Shown here: positions 1 to 10,224 of the stretch, one piece after another
Layout: each line of letters opens with the position of its first letter
Position numbering within the stretch: the first letter of the stretch is position 1
Assembly: GCF_004138285.1 (NCBI RefSeq)
Contig: NZ_SCFN01000007.1
Span: 62,001-126,000, forward strand
Source of the DNA: Gottfriedia acidiceleris
GTDB taxonomy: Bacteria; Bacillota; Bacilli; Bacillales; Bacillaceae_G
DNA length: 64,000 bases
Direction of reading: 5' to 3'
The notes under the pieces: model-generated
Database searches by the model: none
Seen by the model: only the letters and a program-made list of their open reading frames with translations
What the model was told of the DNA's origin: nothing
Position numbers and translations under genes: made by a program

Positions 1-36
1 AAATTGCATCAATATTCTCCTTTATAAAGAAAAGAA

Positions 37-57
37 ACCGATCCCTAAGGCATCGGC
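37..57 (-). terminator. Intrinsic terminator of mecA
   Basis: A stem of CCGATGCC against GGATCGG, read on the minus strand, begins 3 bases after the mecA stop and is followed by a T-rich run. Confidence 0.75.
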
Positions 58-59
58 TA

Positions 60-731
60 TTACAATAATGGAAAAATTGATTTAAAATGAGGTAAAGCTG
101 TTTTTTCATAAATCAATTTTCCATATTCTTCTAAAACATGTATAGTTACTTTTGAACGATGACCATATTCAAGTAACATTGATGATAAGTAATCGACTTG
201 AACTTCATCAAGCAACTCTTCTTCAAATTTAACATAAAGATAGTAATAATCTTGGAAGGAATAAAGTGTACTTTCAAATGATTCTTGATTAACAGAATGC
301 GATAAAGAAATAATGTCTTCAAGATTTTTAAAGGAAAGAATAAGTTCAGTTTCCTCTTCATCCATCGATTCAAAAATATCGTCATCATCATCTTCTTCTG
401 AATCTTCGTCATCATCTACAGAGATAAATGGAATTTCTAAATTCTTTTCTCCTTCACCTAAGTTCACTTCTACTTTTTTGCCGTCTTTAGAAATCACAGC
501 TTTTGTTACAACAACTTCTAAACCCTTGTCTAGTGCCTGTACCTGAATCCATAGGGGGCCACCAGCAATGAATTCCTCAGTCAAATGCGCTTCATCAATT
601 AATTCCCAGAAAAGCTCTTCACTTCTTTCTCGATCTAACCATACTTCATCTTTAGAGAAACCTCTCTCCTCGATGTCTAAGTAGGATATGGAGAACTTAA
701 ACGTATTTTCATTAATTCTTTCTATTTCCAT
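60..731 (-). CDS. mecA: Adaptor protein MecA
   Basis: MecA is the adaptor that delivers ComK, and other substrates, to the ClpC-ClpP protease and so holds competence off. The 223-residue product begins MEIERINENTFKFSISY, the typical N-terminal substrate-binding domain. It has a very acidic central linker (about residues 105-130, runs of D and E) and a C-terminal ClpC-binding domain, the standard MecA layout and length. The start at 731 is preferred over an ATG 30 bases upstream because a strong AAAGGAGGGGG site lies just before it. It neighbours yjbE and spx as in B. subtilis. Its main target, ComK, is also encoded in this window (47620-48195). Confidence 0.95.
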   Translation of the reverse strand: MEIERINENTFKFSISYLDIEERGFSKDEVWLDRERSEELFWELIDEAHLTEEFIAGGPLWIQVQALDKGLEVVVTKAVISKDGKKVEVNLGEGEKNLEIPFISVDDDEDSEEDDDDDIFESMDEEETELILSFKNLEDIISLSHSVNQESFESTLYSFQDYYYLYVKFEEELLDEVQVDYLSSMLLEYGHRSKVTIHVLEEYGKLIYEKTALPHFKSIFPLL

Positions 732-1047
732 TTGTTTTCCCCCTCCTTTAATGAACAACAAGTAATTGCGTTAGACGAAATAGAATAAATAAAGTAAAAG
801 AAATTTATGTTAAATATAAAATTCTGAAATAGTAAATTAGAAAAATACTCTTAAAAATTTAGCTTTAATAAGTAAATTTTTATCTATCTTACCATGAAAA
901 TTTATTAAATGCGAATAGTAACTACAATTATATTTTATGATACAATTTAAAATTTTGGAAATAAAATTCACCTATTTTTTAAAAATCATCATATACCTAT
1001 TAATATTAGGACAATCATTTAAAGCTTTTAATAAGAGAGGTGAATTC
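732..1047. other. Divergent intergenic region mecA / yjbE
   Basis: This AT-rich spacer between divergently read genes must hold both promoters. I see no open reading frame, hairpin or known RNA motif in it. In particular I do not see a yybP-ykoY manganese riboswitch, which precedes some TerC-family genes. Confidence 0.6.
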
Positions 1048-1722
1048 ATGATAGATCTTCATTATATATGGTCCTTTTTAATGATTGTTATTATAGACAT
1101 TGTTTTAGGTGGAGATAATGCTATTGTCATTGCATTAGCATGTAGAAAATTACCATATAAGCAACGTAACATAGCGATAATTTTCGGTAGTATTACCGCA
1201 ATTGTTTTACGAATTATCCTAACAATATGTGCAATTTTCGTCCTTAAAGTCCCATTTCTACATTTAATTGGCGGAATATTACTTTTGTACATAGCTTGCA
1301 AATTAATTATTCAAGAGGATGACAACCCCTCTATAAAGGAGAACTACACAGTTTTCCATGCAATTCGTACAATTGTGTTTGCTGATTTAGTTATGGGAAT
1401 TGATAACGTATTAGCAATAGCTGGGGCATCGAACGGAAAGCCATCCTTAGTCATTTTAGGTCTTTCCATCTCAATTCCAATTATTATTTGGGGAAGTAAA
1501 ATCGTTTTATGGTTTTTAGAAAGATATCCAATATTGAGTTTTGTAGGGGCTTCTGTTCTTTCAATAACAGCTAGCAAAATGTTAATAGACGAGCCATTTA
1601 TCAGTCAATATATAAACGGGCGGAACGATATGGAATTAATTGTCGGTTCATCTTGTATAATCTTCACCATTGTTATAGGTTATTATTTTAATAATATTCG
1701 GTACCGTAAGCGAACATCCTAA
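1048..1722 (+). CDS. yjbE: TerC family integral membrane protein (YjbE type)
   Basis: A 224-residue polytopic membrane protein of the TerC/YjbE/YkoY family, which is linked to manganese export and metalation of secreted proteins. The family signatures VLGGDNAIVIALA (about residues 15-27) and MGIDNVLAIAG, each with an acidic residue inside a membrane helix, are both present and about seven helices can be seen. The start at 1048 follows AGAGAGGTG; an in-frame ATG at 937 would add 37 residues with no ribosome site. It sits between mecA and spx as in B. subtilis. The exact substrate is inferred from the family. Confidence 0.88.
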   Translation: MIDLHYIWSFLMIVIIDIVLGGDNAIVIALACRKLPYKQRNIAIIFGSITAIVLRIILTICAIFVLKVPFLHLIGGILLLYIACKLIIQEDDNPSIKENYTVFHAIRTIVFADLVMGIDNVLAIAGASNGKPSLVILGLSISIPIIIWGSKIVLWFLERYPILSFVGASVLSITASKMLIDEPFISQYINGRNDMELIVGSSCIIFTIVIGYYFNNIRYRKRTS

Positions 1723-1730
1723 TTGTTAAA

Positions 1731-1773
1731 AAAAAGCTGTAAAAAGTATGCATTTAACTTTTTACAGCTTTTT
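1731..1773. terminator. Bidirectional terminator yjbE / spx
   Basis: A perfect 17-bp stem (1731-1747 against 1757-1773, core AAGCTGTAAAAAGT) with a 9-base loop lies between the convergent yjbE and spx genes. There are T-runs on both strands. Confidence 0.9.
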
Positions 1774-1857
1774 ATATAATATGAATAAGTATTTGTTCAA
1801 TATGATTGAGAATCTTAATCAAGAATTGTAATTTTTTTCACAATTCAAAACGTAGAT

Positions 1858-2256
1858 TTACTCATTAACTAAACGTTGCGCTTCACGTAATTGATATGTG
1901 CGAACTGAACGCGGTAAAAATCTTCTAATTTCATCTTCGTTATAACCAACTTGTAAACGTTTTTCATCAATAATAATCGGTCTTCTTAGTAAACCAGGAT
2001 ATTTCTGAATGATTTCATATAAGTCTTGTAAAGGAAGACTTTCTAAGTCTACATTTAATTCTTGGAAAATTTTTGATCTTGTTGATATAATTTCATCAGT
2101 ACCACTTTCAGTCATACGTAAAATTTGTTTAATCTCATTAATTGATAATGGTTCTGAAAAAATATTTCTTTCTTTATAAGGAATATTATTATCTTCTAGC
2201 CACATTTTTGCTTTTCGACAAGACGTACAACTTGGTGAATTATACAAAATTACCAT
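1858..2256 (-). CDS. spx: Transcriptional regulator Spx
   Basis: Spx binds the C-terminal domain of the RNA polymerase alpha subunit and directs the response to disulfide stress. The 132-residue product has the ArsC-like fold, the redox switch C10-T-S-C13 near the N terminus ([17 protein letters not shown]) and the conserved RRPII stretch around residue 91, at the standard length. The start follows AGGGGGAGAG. In B. subtilis Spx is degraded by ClpXP with the adaptor YjbH, which is not encoded here. The long upstream region (2257-2783) is consistent with several promoters, but none is certain by eye. Confidence 0.95.
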   Translation of the reverse strand: MVILYNSPSCTSCRKAKMWLEDNNIPYKERNIFSEPLSINEIKQILRMTESGTDEIISTRSKIFQELNVDLESLPLQDLYEIIQKYPGLLRRPIIIDEKRLQVGYNEDEIRRFLPRSVRTYQLREAQRLVNE

Positions 2257-2783
2257 TTTGCTCTCCCCCTAACTACTCTTTTTAAAAAAAAGTAATATAG
2301 TTATGTGTATTAATTTATAAGAATTGGTTAATTATAATTAGTTTAATCTACCACTATATGTTCACATTATACAGTATTGTGGAAAATAAATATATACAAA
2401 TTTGTAAAAAAATTTAAAAAAACCTATACAAAAGGTGTACAATTTTCAGTAAATTTAAAAGTAAAATATAGACTAGTTTCTTTGATCTATTTTACTTAAA
2501 GAAAGCTGATTTTCACACCACAAACCTCACTATCCGTTTAGTGAAACATGCTTGCTTGTGTCATCCACTCTTGTATGATCTAACCTTCCCACGGTATCCC
2601 CCAAAGTAGTCAAGTACCCCATTTTTTTACACAACTTAGTCCTTCAAGTTACAATACTAAAAGACAGATTGATTTATAAAAAGTTCAAAAATAATTTTTA
2701 GGAAAAAGCTTAATTATTCTTTCTATTTCACCAAATTTTTAATACAATAATAGTAACGCTTACATTCCTAGGAGGCTAATCTT
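2257..2783. other. Intergenic region spx / small membrane protein gene
   Basis: This 527-base AT-rich spacer separates divergent genes. It holds a CodY-box-like sequence AATTTTCAGTAAATT (2441-2455, one mismatch to the consensus AATTTTCWGAAAATT) and just after it an imperfect inverted repeat (about 2457-2500). No gene is seen. The B. subtilis neighbours yjbB and yjbC are absent here. Confidence 0.45.
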
Positions 2784-2987
2784 ATGGCAGCTTACATAAC
2801 TGATCTATTGATTGTTGCAGTGTTAGTAATTGGAATTACTGCACTTAATGGTGTGTTTACAAACGCGATCGGCGAAAAAATATTTGGAAGAAGTAAAAAA
2901 AGTCAATTTGTTGATATGTCTGACAGAATGTCTGCAAACTTCAAACAAGTTGGTGGCCAAGGCAAGTTCCGTAAAAAAACTTATTAA
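2784..2987 (+). CDS. Small membrane protein of unknown function
   Basis: A 67-residue product with one hydrophobic segment (about residues 5-27, ITDLLIVAVLVIGITALNGV) and a basic tail ending in GKFRKKTY. It has a strong ribosome site (TAGGAGGCTAATCTT before ATG) and its own terminator, so it looks like a real single-gene unit. I do not recognise the family. The layout of one short membrane anchor plus a cytoplasmic tail with several K and R residues would suit a membrane regulator or a stress or spore protein, but that is a guess. Confidence 0.7.
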   Translation: MAAYITDLLIVAVLVIGITALNGVFTNAIGEKIFGRSKKSQFVDMSDRMSANFKQVGGQGKFRKKTY

Positions 2988-3018
2988 GAACAGTATTATA
3001 AGAAATTTACAATTAAAA

Positions 3019-3036
3019 AAAGGGCAAAGGCCCTTT
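3019..3036 (+). terminator. Terminator of the small membrane protein gene
   Basis: An AAAGGGC / GCCCTTT stem with a 4-base loop is followed by TTTTTTTT, about 30 bases after the stop codon. Confidence 0.8.
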
Positions 3037-3259
3037 CTTTTTTTTGCCTTGATAAGGTTTAGTGTATAACCAATGTAGAATTGATTAAGGTCACTAGTTC
3101 GTCCTTTGGTACAGTACTTTGAAATATTAGAATCAGGGGCTTTGAATTAAAAATTCGGTTATCATTGTACGCTCTGGATTAATTTTCTTCTAAAGCTTAT
3201 CCTACATTATTATACCTAGCCTTATCTACACTTATAATTATAAAACCTCCACCTTAATT

Positions 3260-3545
3260 TTCCCTTAACTTGTATGAATCCTTAATGGGTAAGACAATTT
3301 CGGATTCTTGTTTTTTTATTTACCGTGAAACCTATATGAGTAACCTTTTTTCTTTTTCTTACGTTTTTAATTACTCAAGAGTAACCTAATTCCATCTTTT
3401 TGCTTTTCTAGTTACACATTACCCCCTCACGAGTAACCTTTTTTCTTCTTTTTGCTCTTCTACATACTCATGAATCCCTTATGTTTAGCCTAATTTAATC
3501 TTCTTACATTTTTCCTTACCCTTGAGACCTTTATGTGTTTATAAA
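3260..3545. repeat. Array of degenerate repeats downstream of opp
   Basis: The non-coding stretch 2988-3649 holds at least five loosely similar units, spaced about 41-53 bases apart, around a core like TACTCATGAATCCNTTATG or GAGTAACCTTTTTTCTTC. Clear copies lie near 3263-3293, 3322-3350, 3371-3400, 3427-3455 and 3466-3500. The units are T-rich on the plus strand and their cores are partly palindromic (TTACTC...GAGTAA). A single related unit lies at 15127-15190. I know of no named element that matches. The remaining bases of the gap show no gene. Confidence 0.55.
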
Positions 3546-3616
3546 TACGTTCATGACCTATCAACTCTTAATACCTTCCACCTATTCTCCCCTTCCACTC
3601 CTCAATCCAATAAAAA

Positions 3617-3643
3617 AATCCTAGTGATAAACTCACTAGGATT
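3617..3643 (-). terminator. Terminator of the opp operon
   Basis: A perfect 11-bp stem AATCCTAGTGA / TCACTAGGATT with a 5-base loop is followed on the minus strand by seven T residues, just after the oppF stop. Confidence 0.9.
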
Positions 3644-3649
3644 GATTTA

Positions 3650-4585
3650 TTATTTATACATTTGTTGATAATTTTTAAATTCTGCTTCAGAGCAAAGTAC
3701 GAAATGTCCAGGACGAACTTCACGTAATTGTGGTTGTTCATTTGAATAATCGTGTTGTTTTGGATCATAAACAATACGTTTACGATTGCGCTCATAATCA
3801 GGATCTGGAAGCGGAATTGCTGATAATAAAGATTTTGTGTAAGGATGCATTGGGTATTCATATAATTCATTACTATCTGCAAGCTCAACAATTTTACCGT
3901 GGTACATTACACCGATACGGTCACTAATGTATTTAACCATTGATAAATCATGGGCGATAAAAAGATATGTTAAACCTTTTTCCTTTTGAAGCTTCCTCAT
4001 TAAGTTTACAACCTGAGCTTGAATTGACACGTCAAGAGCTGAGATTGGCTCATCGGCGATAATAAAGTCTGGTTGTACAGCAAGTGCTCTTGCAATACCA
4101 ATACGTTGACGTTGTCCACCTGAGAATTCATGTGGGAAACGGTTAGCGTGCTCTTTATTTAAACCTACTGTTTCAAGTAAGTCATAAACCATTTTCATGC
4201 GCTCTTCTCTGTTACGAGCTAAACCATGAATATCAATACCTTCTGCAATGATATCTGCAACTTTCATACGCGGGTTTAATGAAGCGTATGGATCTTGGAA
4301 AATCATTTGCATACGACGGTTAAACTTCTTTAACTCTTTACGATTTTTCTTACCATGTACATCTTCACCATCGAAAATTACTTGTCCATCAGTCGCTTCA
4401 TATAAACGAATGATTGCACGTCCAGTTGTAGATTTACCAGAACCTGATTCACCTACTAAACCGAAAGTTTCTCCACGGAAAATGTCAAATGTAACATCAT
4501 CGATTGCTTTAACAGTTGTTTTACCTGTATTAAAGTATTGTTTTAAATTTTTAACTTCAACTAATTTTTCTGCTTTATTTGACAT
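3650..4585 (-). CDS. oppF: Oligopeptide ABC transporter, ATP-binding protein OppF
   Basis: One of the two ATPases that power the oligopeptide importer on the inner face of the membrane. The 311-residue product has Walker A GESGSGKST, the signature FSGGQRQRIGIARAL, Walker B FIIADEPISALD and the C-terminal oligopeptide-transporter extension (HPYTKSLLSAIPLPDP). It is the last gene of the opp unit and its start overlaps the end of oppD by 11 bases, implying translational coupling. In bacilli, Opp imports peptide nutrients and the Phr/PapR-type signalling peptides. The true ligand range here depends on a binding protein that is not in the operon. Confidence 0.93.
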   Translation of the reverse strand: MSNKAEKLVEVKNLKQYFNTGKTTVKAIDDVTFDIFRGETFGLVGESGSGKSTTGRAIIRLYEATDGQVIFDGEDVHGKKNRKELKKFNRRMQMIFQDPYASLNPRMKVADIIAEGIDIHGLARNREERMKMVYDLLETVGLNKEHANRFPHEFSGGQRQRIGIARALAVQPDFIIADEPISALDVSIQAQVVNLMRKLQKEKGLTYLFIAHDLSMVKYISDRIGVMYHGKIVELADSNELYEYPMHPYTKSLLSAIPLPDPDYERNRKRIVYDPKQHDYSNEQPQLREVRPGHFVLCSEAEFKNYQQMYK

Positions 4586-5624
4586 TTACTTCACCTTCCT
4601 TCATTCGTTGAATACGCTTCTTAACGGCTTCAGGTGGTTCAACTTTTGGAGCTTCCTCATGTAATAGCCATGTTGCAGCGTAGTGTGTTTCAGACACTTT
4701 AAACATAGGAGGTTCCATTTCATAGTCAATTTTTAAAGCATTTGGATTACGTGGTGCAAACGCATCACCTTTTGGAGGATTTAATAGATCTGGTGGTGTA
4801 CCAGGAATTGCTACTAATTCTGCTCCTTGTTCATTATCTAAATCTGGCATTGAAGCTAAAAGTCCCCAAGTGTAAGGATGTTTTGGATTGTAGAAAATAT
4901 CGTCTACAGTTCCCATTTCAACTACTCTACCTGCATACATTACTGCAACTTTATCTGCAACATTCGCAACTACACCTAAATCATGTGTAATAAAGATAAT
5001 TGCTGAATCTGTTTTTCTTTGAATTTCTTTCATTAACTCAAGGATTTGAGCTTGAATTGTAACGTCAAGAGCTGTTGTTGGCTCATCGGCGATTAATAAT
5101 TTAGGATTACATGCTAACGCCATTGCAATAACAACACGTTGTCTCATACCGCCAGAGAATTGGTGTGGATATTGTTTAAAACGATCTTCAGCATTTGGAA
5201 TACCTACAAGATTGATTAATTCTAAAGCAATTTTCTTTGCCTCAGTTTTACTCATTTTTTGGTGCTTTATTAGACCTTCTGTTATTTGATATCCAATCGT
5301 TAATACTGGATTTAAAGAAGTCATAGGATCTTGGAAAATCATTGAGATTTCTTTTCCACGAATATTTTGCATTTCTTTATCGCTTAATTTTGCTAAATCT
5401 TTACCATCAAATAAGATTTCGCCACTCTTAATTTTACCTGGAGGGTTTGGAATTAGCCCCATTAATGCTTTAGATGTAACTGATTTACCTGAACCAGATT
5501 CACCTACAATTGCTAATGTCTCACCTTTTTTAAGATCAAATGAAACTCCGCGTACCGCTTGAACTTCACCAGCATGAGTATAAAAGGAGACACACAGATC
5601 TTTTACTTCTAATAATTTACTCAT
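4575..5624 (-). CDS. oppD: Oligopeptide ABC transporter, ATP-binding protein OppD
   Basis: The partner ATPase of OppF. The 349-residue protein has Walker A GESGSGKSVTSKA, the signature FSGGMRQRVVIAMAL, Walker B LLIADEPTTALD and the oligopeptide-transporter C-terminal region (HPYTWGLLASMPDLD). The start follows GGGAGAATG and lies 20 bases after oppC ends. The two ATPases are similar in layout, as usual for this family, which works as a heterodimer. Confidence 0.93.
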   Translation of the reverse strand: MSKLLEVKDLCVSFYTHAGEVQAVRGVSFDLKKGETLAIVGESGSGKSVTSKALMGLIPNPPGKIKSGEILFDGKDLAKLSDKEMQNIRGKEISMIFQDPMTSLNPVLTIGYQITEGLIKHQKMSKTEAKKIALELINLVGIPNAEDRFKQYPHQFSGGMRQRVVIAMALACNPKLLIADEPTTALDVTIQAQILELMKEIQRKTDSAIIFITHDLGVVANVADKVAVMYAGRVVEMGTVDDIFYNPKHPYTWGLLASMPDLDNEQGAELVAIPGTPPDLLNPPKGDAFAPRNPNALKIDYEMEPPMFKVSETHYAATWLLHEEAPKVEPPEAVKKRIQRMKEGEVNVK

Positions 5625-5644
5625 AGTTCATTCTCCCTTCAAAA

Positions 5645-6667
5645 TTACTTACTCATTTTTGGATCTAAAGCGTCGCGTAATCCGTCAGCAATTAAGTTGA
5701 AACTTAAAATTAATAAGCTGATTACAACCGCTGGAATAATCATCATATGAGGGAAAGTTTGTAATGACTTGAAGCCATCACTTACTAAAGAACCTAATGA
5801 TGCTTTTGGTGGTGCAATACCTAAACCGATGAAGCTTAAGAATGCTTCAGAGAAGATTGCACTTGGAATCGTGAACATCATCATTACGATGATTGGACCC
5901 ATAATATTTGGAATTAAGTGTTTTGCAATTAATTGAGTATTTGTTGCACCTAAAGTTCTTGATGCTAATACGAATTCTTGATTTTTTAGTTTTAGCATTT
6001 GACCACGTACGATACGTGACATACTTACCCAACCTGTAATTACCATCGCTAATGCGATTGAAAGGATACCTGGGTTCTTAAAGATTAGAATAAACAGAAT
6101 TACTACGATTAGATATGGAATACCCATTAATACTTCGGCAATACGCTGCATGATTGTATCTGTTCGTCCACCAAAGAATCCTGAAATACCTCCAAAAGCA
6201 ACACCAATTACCATATCAATTACAGCTGCTAATAAACCGATTAAGATTGATACTCGAGCACCAGACCAAGTTCTTGTAAATATATCACGGCCTAAGTCAT
6301 CTGTACCAAACCAGTAGTTTTCTTTAATTCCTTTATTTTTATAAACGTCATTTCCATATTGATCATATCCATCAAATGGTAAGAATTTTACATTTTCTAA
6401 TACACCAATTTTTGGTGGTAATTTTGATCTTTTTAAATCTTGGTCTTTGTAAGAGTGTCCACTCATCATTGGACCAAATAATGTGAAGAGTAATAAGATG
6501 CCTAGGATAATAAATCCTAACATTGCACCTTTATTTTTCCTAAAACGTCGTCTTGCATCTTTCCAGAAAGAATCTGAAGGTCTAGATATTTTATCTGCAT
6601 TATTCAAATCTACGTTTGCAGGTTGGAATAAATCAGATGAAATTTTTTGAGCCGTGTTGTTGTTCAT
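5645..6667 (-). CDS. oppC: Oligopeptide ABC transporter, permease OppC
   Basis: A membrane permease subunit of the oligopeptide importer. The 340-residue protein has a cytoplasmic N-terminal region, a first helix at about 50-70, a long extracytoplasmic loop (FGTDDLGRDIFTRTWSGAR is the family hallmark) and then the binding-protein-dependent transport domain with the EAA-like loop (EFVLASRTLGATNTQLIAKH). Its ATG shares one base with the oppB stop (TAATG), and its ribosome site GCAGGAGG lies inside the end of oppB. Confidence 0.93.
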   Translation of the reverse strand: MNNNTAQKISSDLFQPANVDLNNADKISRPSDSFWKDARRRFRKNKGAMLGFIILGILLLFTLFGPMMSGHSYKDQDLKRSKLPPKIGVLENVKFLPFDGYDQYGNDVYKNKGIKENYWFGTDDLGRDIFTRTWSGARVSILIGLLAAVIDMVIGVAFGGISGFFGGRTDTIMQRIAEVLMGIPYLIVVILFILIFKNPGILSIALAMVITGWVSMSRIVRGQMLKLKNQEFVLASRTLGATNTQLIAKHLIPNIMGPIIVMMMFTIPSAIFSEAFLSFIGLGIAPPKASLGSLVSDGFKSLQTFPHMMIIPAVVISLLILSFNLIADGLRDALDPKMSK

Positions 6668-7596
6668 TATTTATTACCTCCTGCTAAACGGATACGTGGA
6701 TCAACTACACCGTATAAAATATCTACTACGAAAATTACGATTAATAATAATGCACTATAGAAAATTGTTGTACCCATAATTAATGAATAGTCATTTGTTT
6801 GGATTGAGTTAACGAATTGAGAACCTAGTCCAGGTACAGCAAACATATTTTCAATAACTAATGTTCCAGTCATTAAGTTTACAGCCATTGGGCCTAAAAT
6901 TGTAATTACTGGGATTAATGCGTTTCGCAGGGCATGTTTTAGAATTACGCCTACTTGAGAAATACCTTTTGCTTTTGCTGTTACGATATATTCTGAGTTC
7001 ATTACTTCAATTAATTCTGTTCTTGAGAATCGAGCTACAGTTGCTGTAACGAATACTGACAATGCAATTGTCGGGAGAATCGTGTATTTAAAGCTTTCCC
7101 AATATGCTACCGGGAACCAATGTAATTTTACTGCTAAATAATACTGTAAGATTGCCCCGAATACGAATGACGGAATCGAGATACCTAAAACTGCTAGAAC
7201 AGTAGAACCGTAGTCATATATAGTATTATTTTTTAATGCTGCAACGATACCGAAGATTAATCCGATAAATGTTCCTAGTAATAGTGCTTGTGCACCTAAT
7301 TGAGCTGATGGACCTATACGAGTTTTAATCATACTAGTTACTGTACGATTATCGTATTTATATGAATCTCCTAAATCACCTTTAGCAAGGTTCTTCATGT
7401 AATTTGCATATTGTACAGGAACTGGCTTATCTAACCCATATTTAACAAAAATAATTTGTTTTTGTTCAGGTGTTAATTTCTCTGGGTTTTTTAATGGCGA
7501 ACCTGGTAACAACTTCATTAAGAAAAATGTAACAGTACAAATCAAAAATAGTGTGACAAACATGTAAATAAATCTCTGTAGCACGTAACGTCCCAC
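6667..7596 (-). CDS. oppB: Oligopeptide ABC transporter, permease OppB
   Basis: The second permease subunit, 309 residues, typical of OppB/DppB: an N-terminal helix (MGRYVLQRFIYMFVTLFLI), the motif LPGSPLKNPEKLTPEQ and about six helices, with the EAA loop near IVTAKAKGISQVGVILKHAL. The start is a GTG after AAGGGGGTG. It is the first gene of the unit; in B. subtilis the binding-protein gene oppA would come before it, but here the 800 bases upstream hold no gene on this strand. Confidence 0.92.
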   Translation of the reverse strand: MGRYVLQRFIYMFVTLFLICTVTFFLMKLLPGSPLKNPEKLTPEQKQIIFVKYGLDKPVPVQYANYMKNLAKGDLGDSYKYDNRTVTSMIKTRIGPSAQLGAQALLLGTFIGLIFGIVAALKNNTIYDYGSTVLAVLGISIPSFVFGAILQYYLAVKLHWFPVAYWESFKYTILPTIALSVFVTATVARFSRTELIEVMNSEYIVTAKAKGISQVGVILKHALRNALIPVITILGPMAVNLMTGTLVIENMFAVPGLGSQFVNSIQTNDYSLIMGTTIFYSALLLIVIFVVDILYGVVDPRIRLAGGNK

Positions 7597-8403
7597 AACA
7601 GCACCCCCTTATTAATTTAAAAAATATTTTATTTTTTTTTATTTTTTGATAATTCTTTCTAAAAATGAGAGCATTTGGATTTTTCCCCATACTCTTTCGT
7701 ACCAATTATACTTCTGTATTCTTCGATTGATTTAACTTCTTGTCCATATTATTCTCAAACATGGGATTATTCATTTAATCCTTTTTTTTCATTAGATGTA
7801 AAATGGTGTAAATTTTTGCTTAAGCTTTTTTACCCAACAATGTAAGCGTATTCGTAATGACGCTTTTGGTCAATATTTTTTTACTGGAAAATTCTAAATT
7901 ATTATTCTAAACTGATTATTTCTAACAATTTCTCCCTTTAAAGTTGAGCTGGGATCCTTATAAAAAAATAGCTTATTTAGATATTTATTCATTAATTTGG
8001 TAAAAAAATGAGTACTTATTTAAAATCAAATTGCAATTTTAGTATAACAAATTTATTTATCGTAACATATCTCACAATCCATGATGTATACCCCCTAAGA
8101 TGCTAATGCAATGTAGGCTAAAATACAGAAAGTTAATATACAATTCTGAATTTTTATTGTAGAATTTTCGATAAGTATCGATTTTTTTCTACAAATTTTA
8201 TTATACATTTTTATAAGAGTTTTACAACAATTTTGACAAATAAAATTAAATAATTTGTTAAAATAAAGAGAATTGTCTTAAAAATGCTAACAATTTAAAA
8301 ATATTTTGTAACGATTAGTTGAAACTGTTTACATTGTTATTATAGTATAGCATTATTAAGTCTACAATATATAATTCTTTCCAATAGGAGGATCACAAAT
8401 TAA
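7597..8403. other. Intergenic region upstream of oppB, without oppA
   Basis: About 800 AT-rich bases with no substantial reading frame on either strand. I see no remnant of an oppA gene. It must contain the opp promoter on the minus strand and that of the DUF3899 gene on the plus strand; a candidate for the latter is TTGAAA (8319-8324) and TATAGT (8341-8346), 16 bases apart. Confidence 0.5.
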
Positions 8404-8778
8404 ATGTCGAAACACTATATTATTGTCGTATTATCAGCGATAGTACTCGGAGCAATCTTTTCTATCATCCAAGGAACAGTAAACTTTTTTCTTCATTTCA
8501 CAAACGCAACATTCTATATTGGACTAACATTATTTGTTATTGGTGGTTTTTTATTAATCGTACAAAGTGGATTTTTTAATATCACTCGCTTTGGAATGCG
8601 TAAAGTATTAGGTACGAAAGATCAACAGATGGCAGAAATGACTGGTGATGAATCACTAACTGTTAAAAAGGATGTAATCTATAGAAGATATAATTTTTCA
8701 GTGACAAAACCGTTACTTATGGCTTCAATCACATTAGTTATCTTATCTTTTTTATTCAGTTTTATCATTATTTACTAA
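8404..8778 (+). CDS. DUF3899-type small membrane protein
   Basis: A 124-residue protein with three or four hydrophobic segments (about 5-25, 35-55 and 100-122) and a hydrophilic loop of about 45 residues between the second and last. It resembles the DUF3899 family, whose function is unknown; members often lie next to opp and trpS in bacilli. The ribosome site TAGGAGG lies 12 bases from the ATG, a rather long spacing. The family call is from memory of the pattern and should be taken as probable. Confidence 0.65.
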   Translation: MSKHYIIVVLSAIVLGAIFSIIQGTVNFFLHFTNATFYIGLTLFVIGGFLLIVQSGFFNITRFGMRKVLGTKDQQMAEMTGDESLTVKKDVIYRRYNFSVTKPLLMASITLVILSFLFSFIIIY

Positions 8779-8824
8779 ATGATGTATCAACATCTTGAAA
8801 GTTGAATATAATTAAGATATTATC

Positions 8825-9095
8825 TATAGAAAGTATATATAAGCTATGATGAAGAGTAGTACACAGATTTGGCATGTAAAGAGAGCTTGTGGATGGTGAA
8901 AACAAGTCATGCTCCCTGTCGAATGGACTTCTGAGCTTCGAACCGAACATCCAGTATTAGTAGGCTTCGACGTAACTCAAACGATAGATGAGAGCATGAT
9001 TTCATGCATGAGTGATTCCTTATTTGGAATAACTAGAGTGGTACCGCGGTTTAATCGTCTCTATGTAATAGAGAGATTATGCCGCTTTTTTTATT
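8825..9095 (+). promoter_or_regulatory. T-box leader of trpS, tryptophan specifier
   Basis: A T-box riboswitch that senses uncharged tRNA-Trp. The conserved AGAGAGCTTGTGGATGGTG of stem I is followed by a specifier loop with TGG (8924-8926, in GAATGGACTT). The T-box sequence TGGTACCGCGG is at 9039-9049, preceded by AACTAGAG, and the competing terminator (GCGGTTTAATCGTCTCTA pairing with TAGAGAGATTATGCCGC) ends in a T-run at about 9085-9092. The specifier codon agrees with the gene downstream. Confidence 0.95.
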
Positions 9096-9113
9096 TTATT
9101 TAGCTTTATTTAG

Positions 9114-10124
<1,011 letters not shown>

Positions 10125-10159
10125 TCCCTGTTATAGGTAAAAATAAAAAATAGTAATGG

Positions 10160-10194
10160 GTGTCTTAAAAAGTCAAAGAACTTTAGAGACACCT
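10160..10194 (+). terminator. Terminator of trpS
   Basis: A GGTGTCT / AGACACC stem with a 21-base interior is followed by a run of five T residues. Confidence 0.7.
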
Positions 10195-10224
10195 TTTTCT
10201 TTACTCCGAGGAAAAGGAGGAAAT

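Noticed and set aside
2457-2500. Imperfect inverted repeat upstream of spx
   Set aside because: Considered as a riboswitch or attenuator, but pairing is imperfect and no known motif or suitable T-run pattern for either gene was found.
3568-3891. 107-codon minus-strand frame over the end of oppF
   Set aside because: It is antisense-frame shadow of oppF and runs through the opp terminator.
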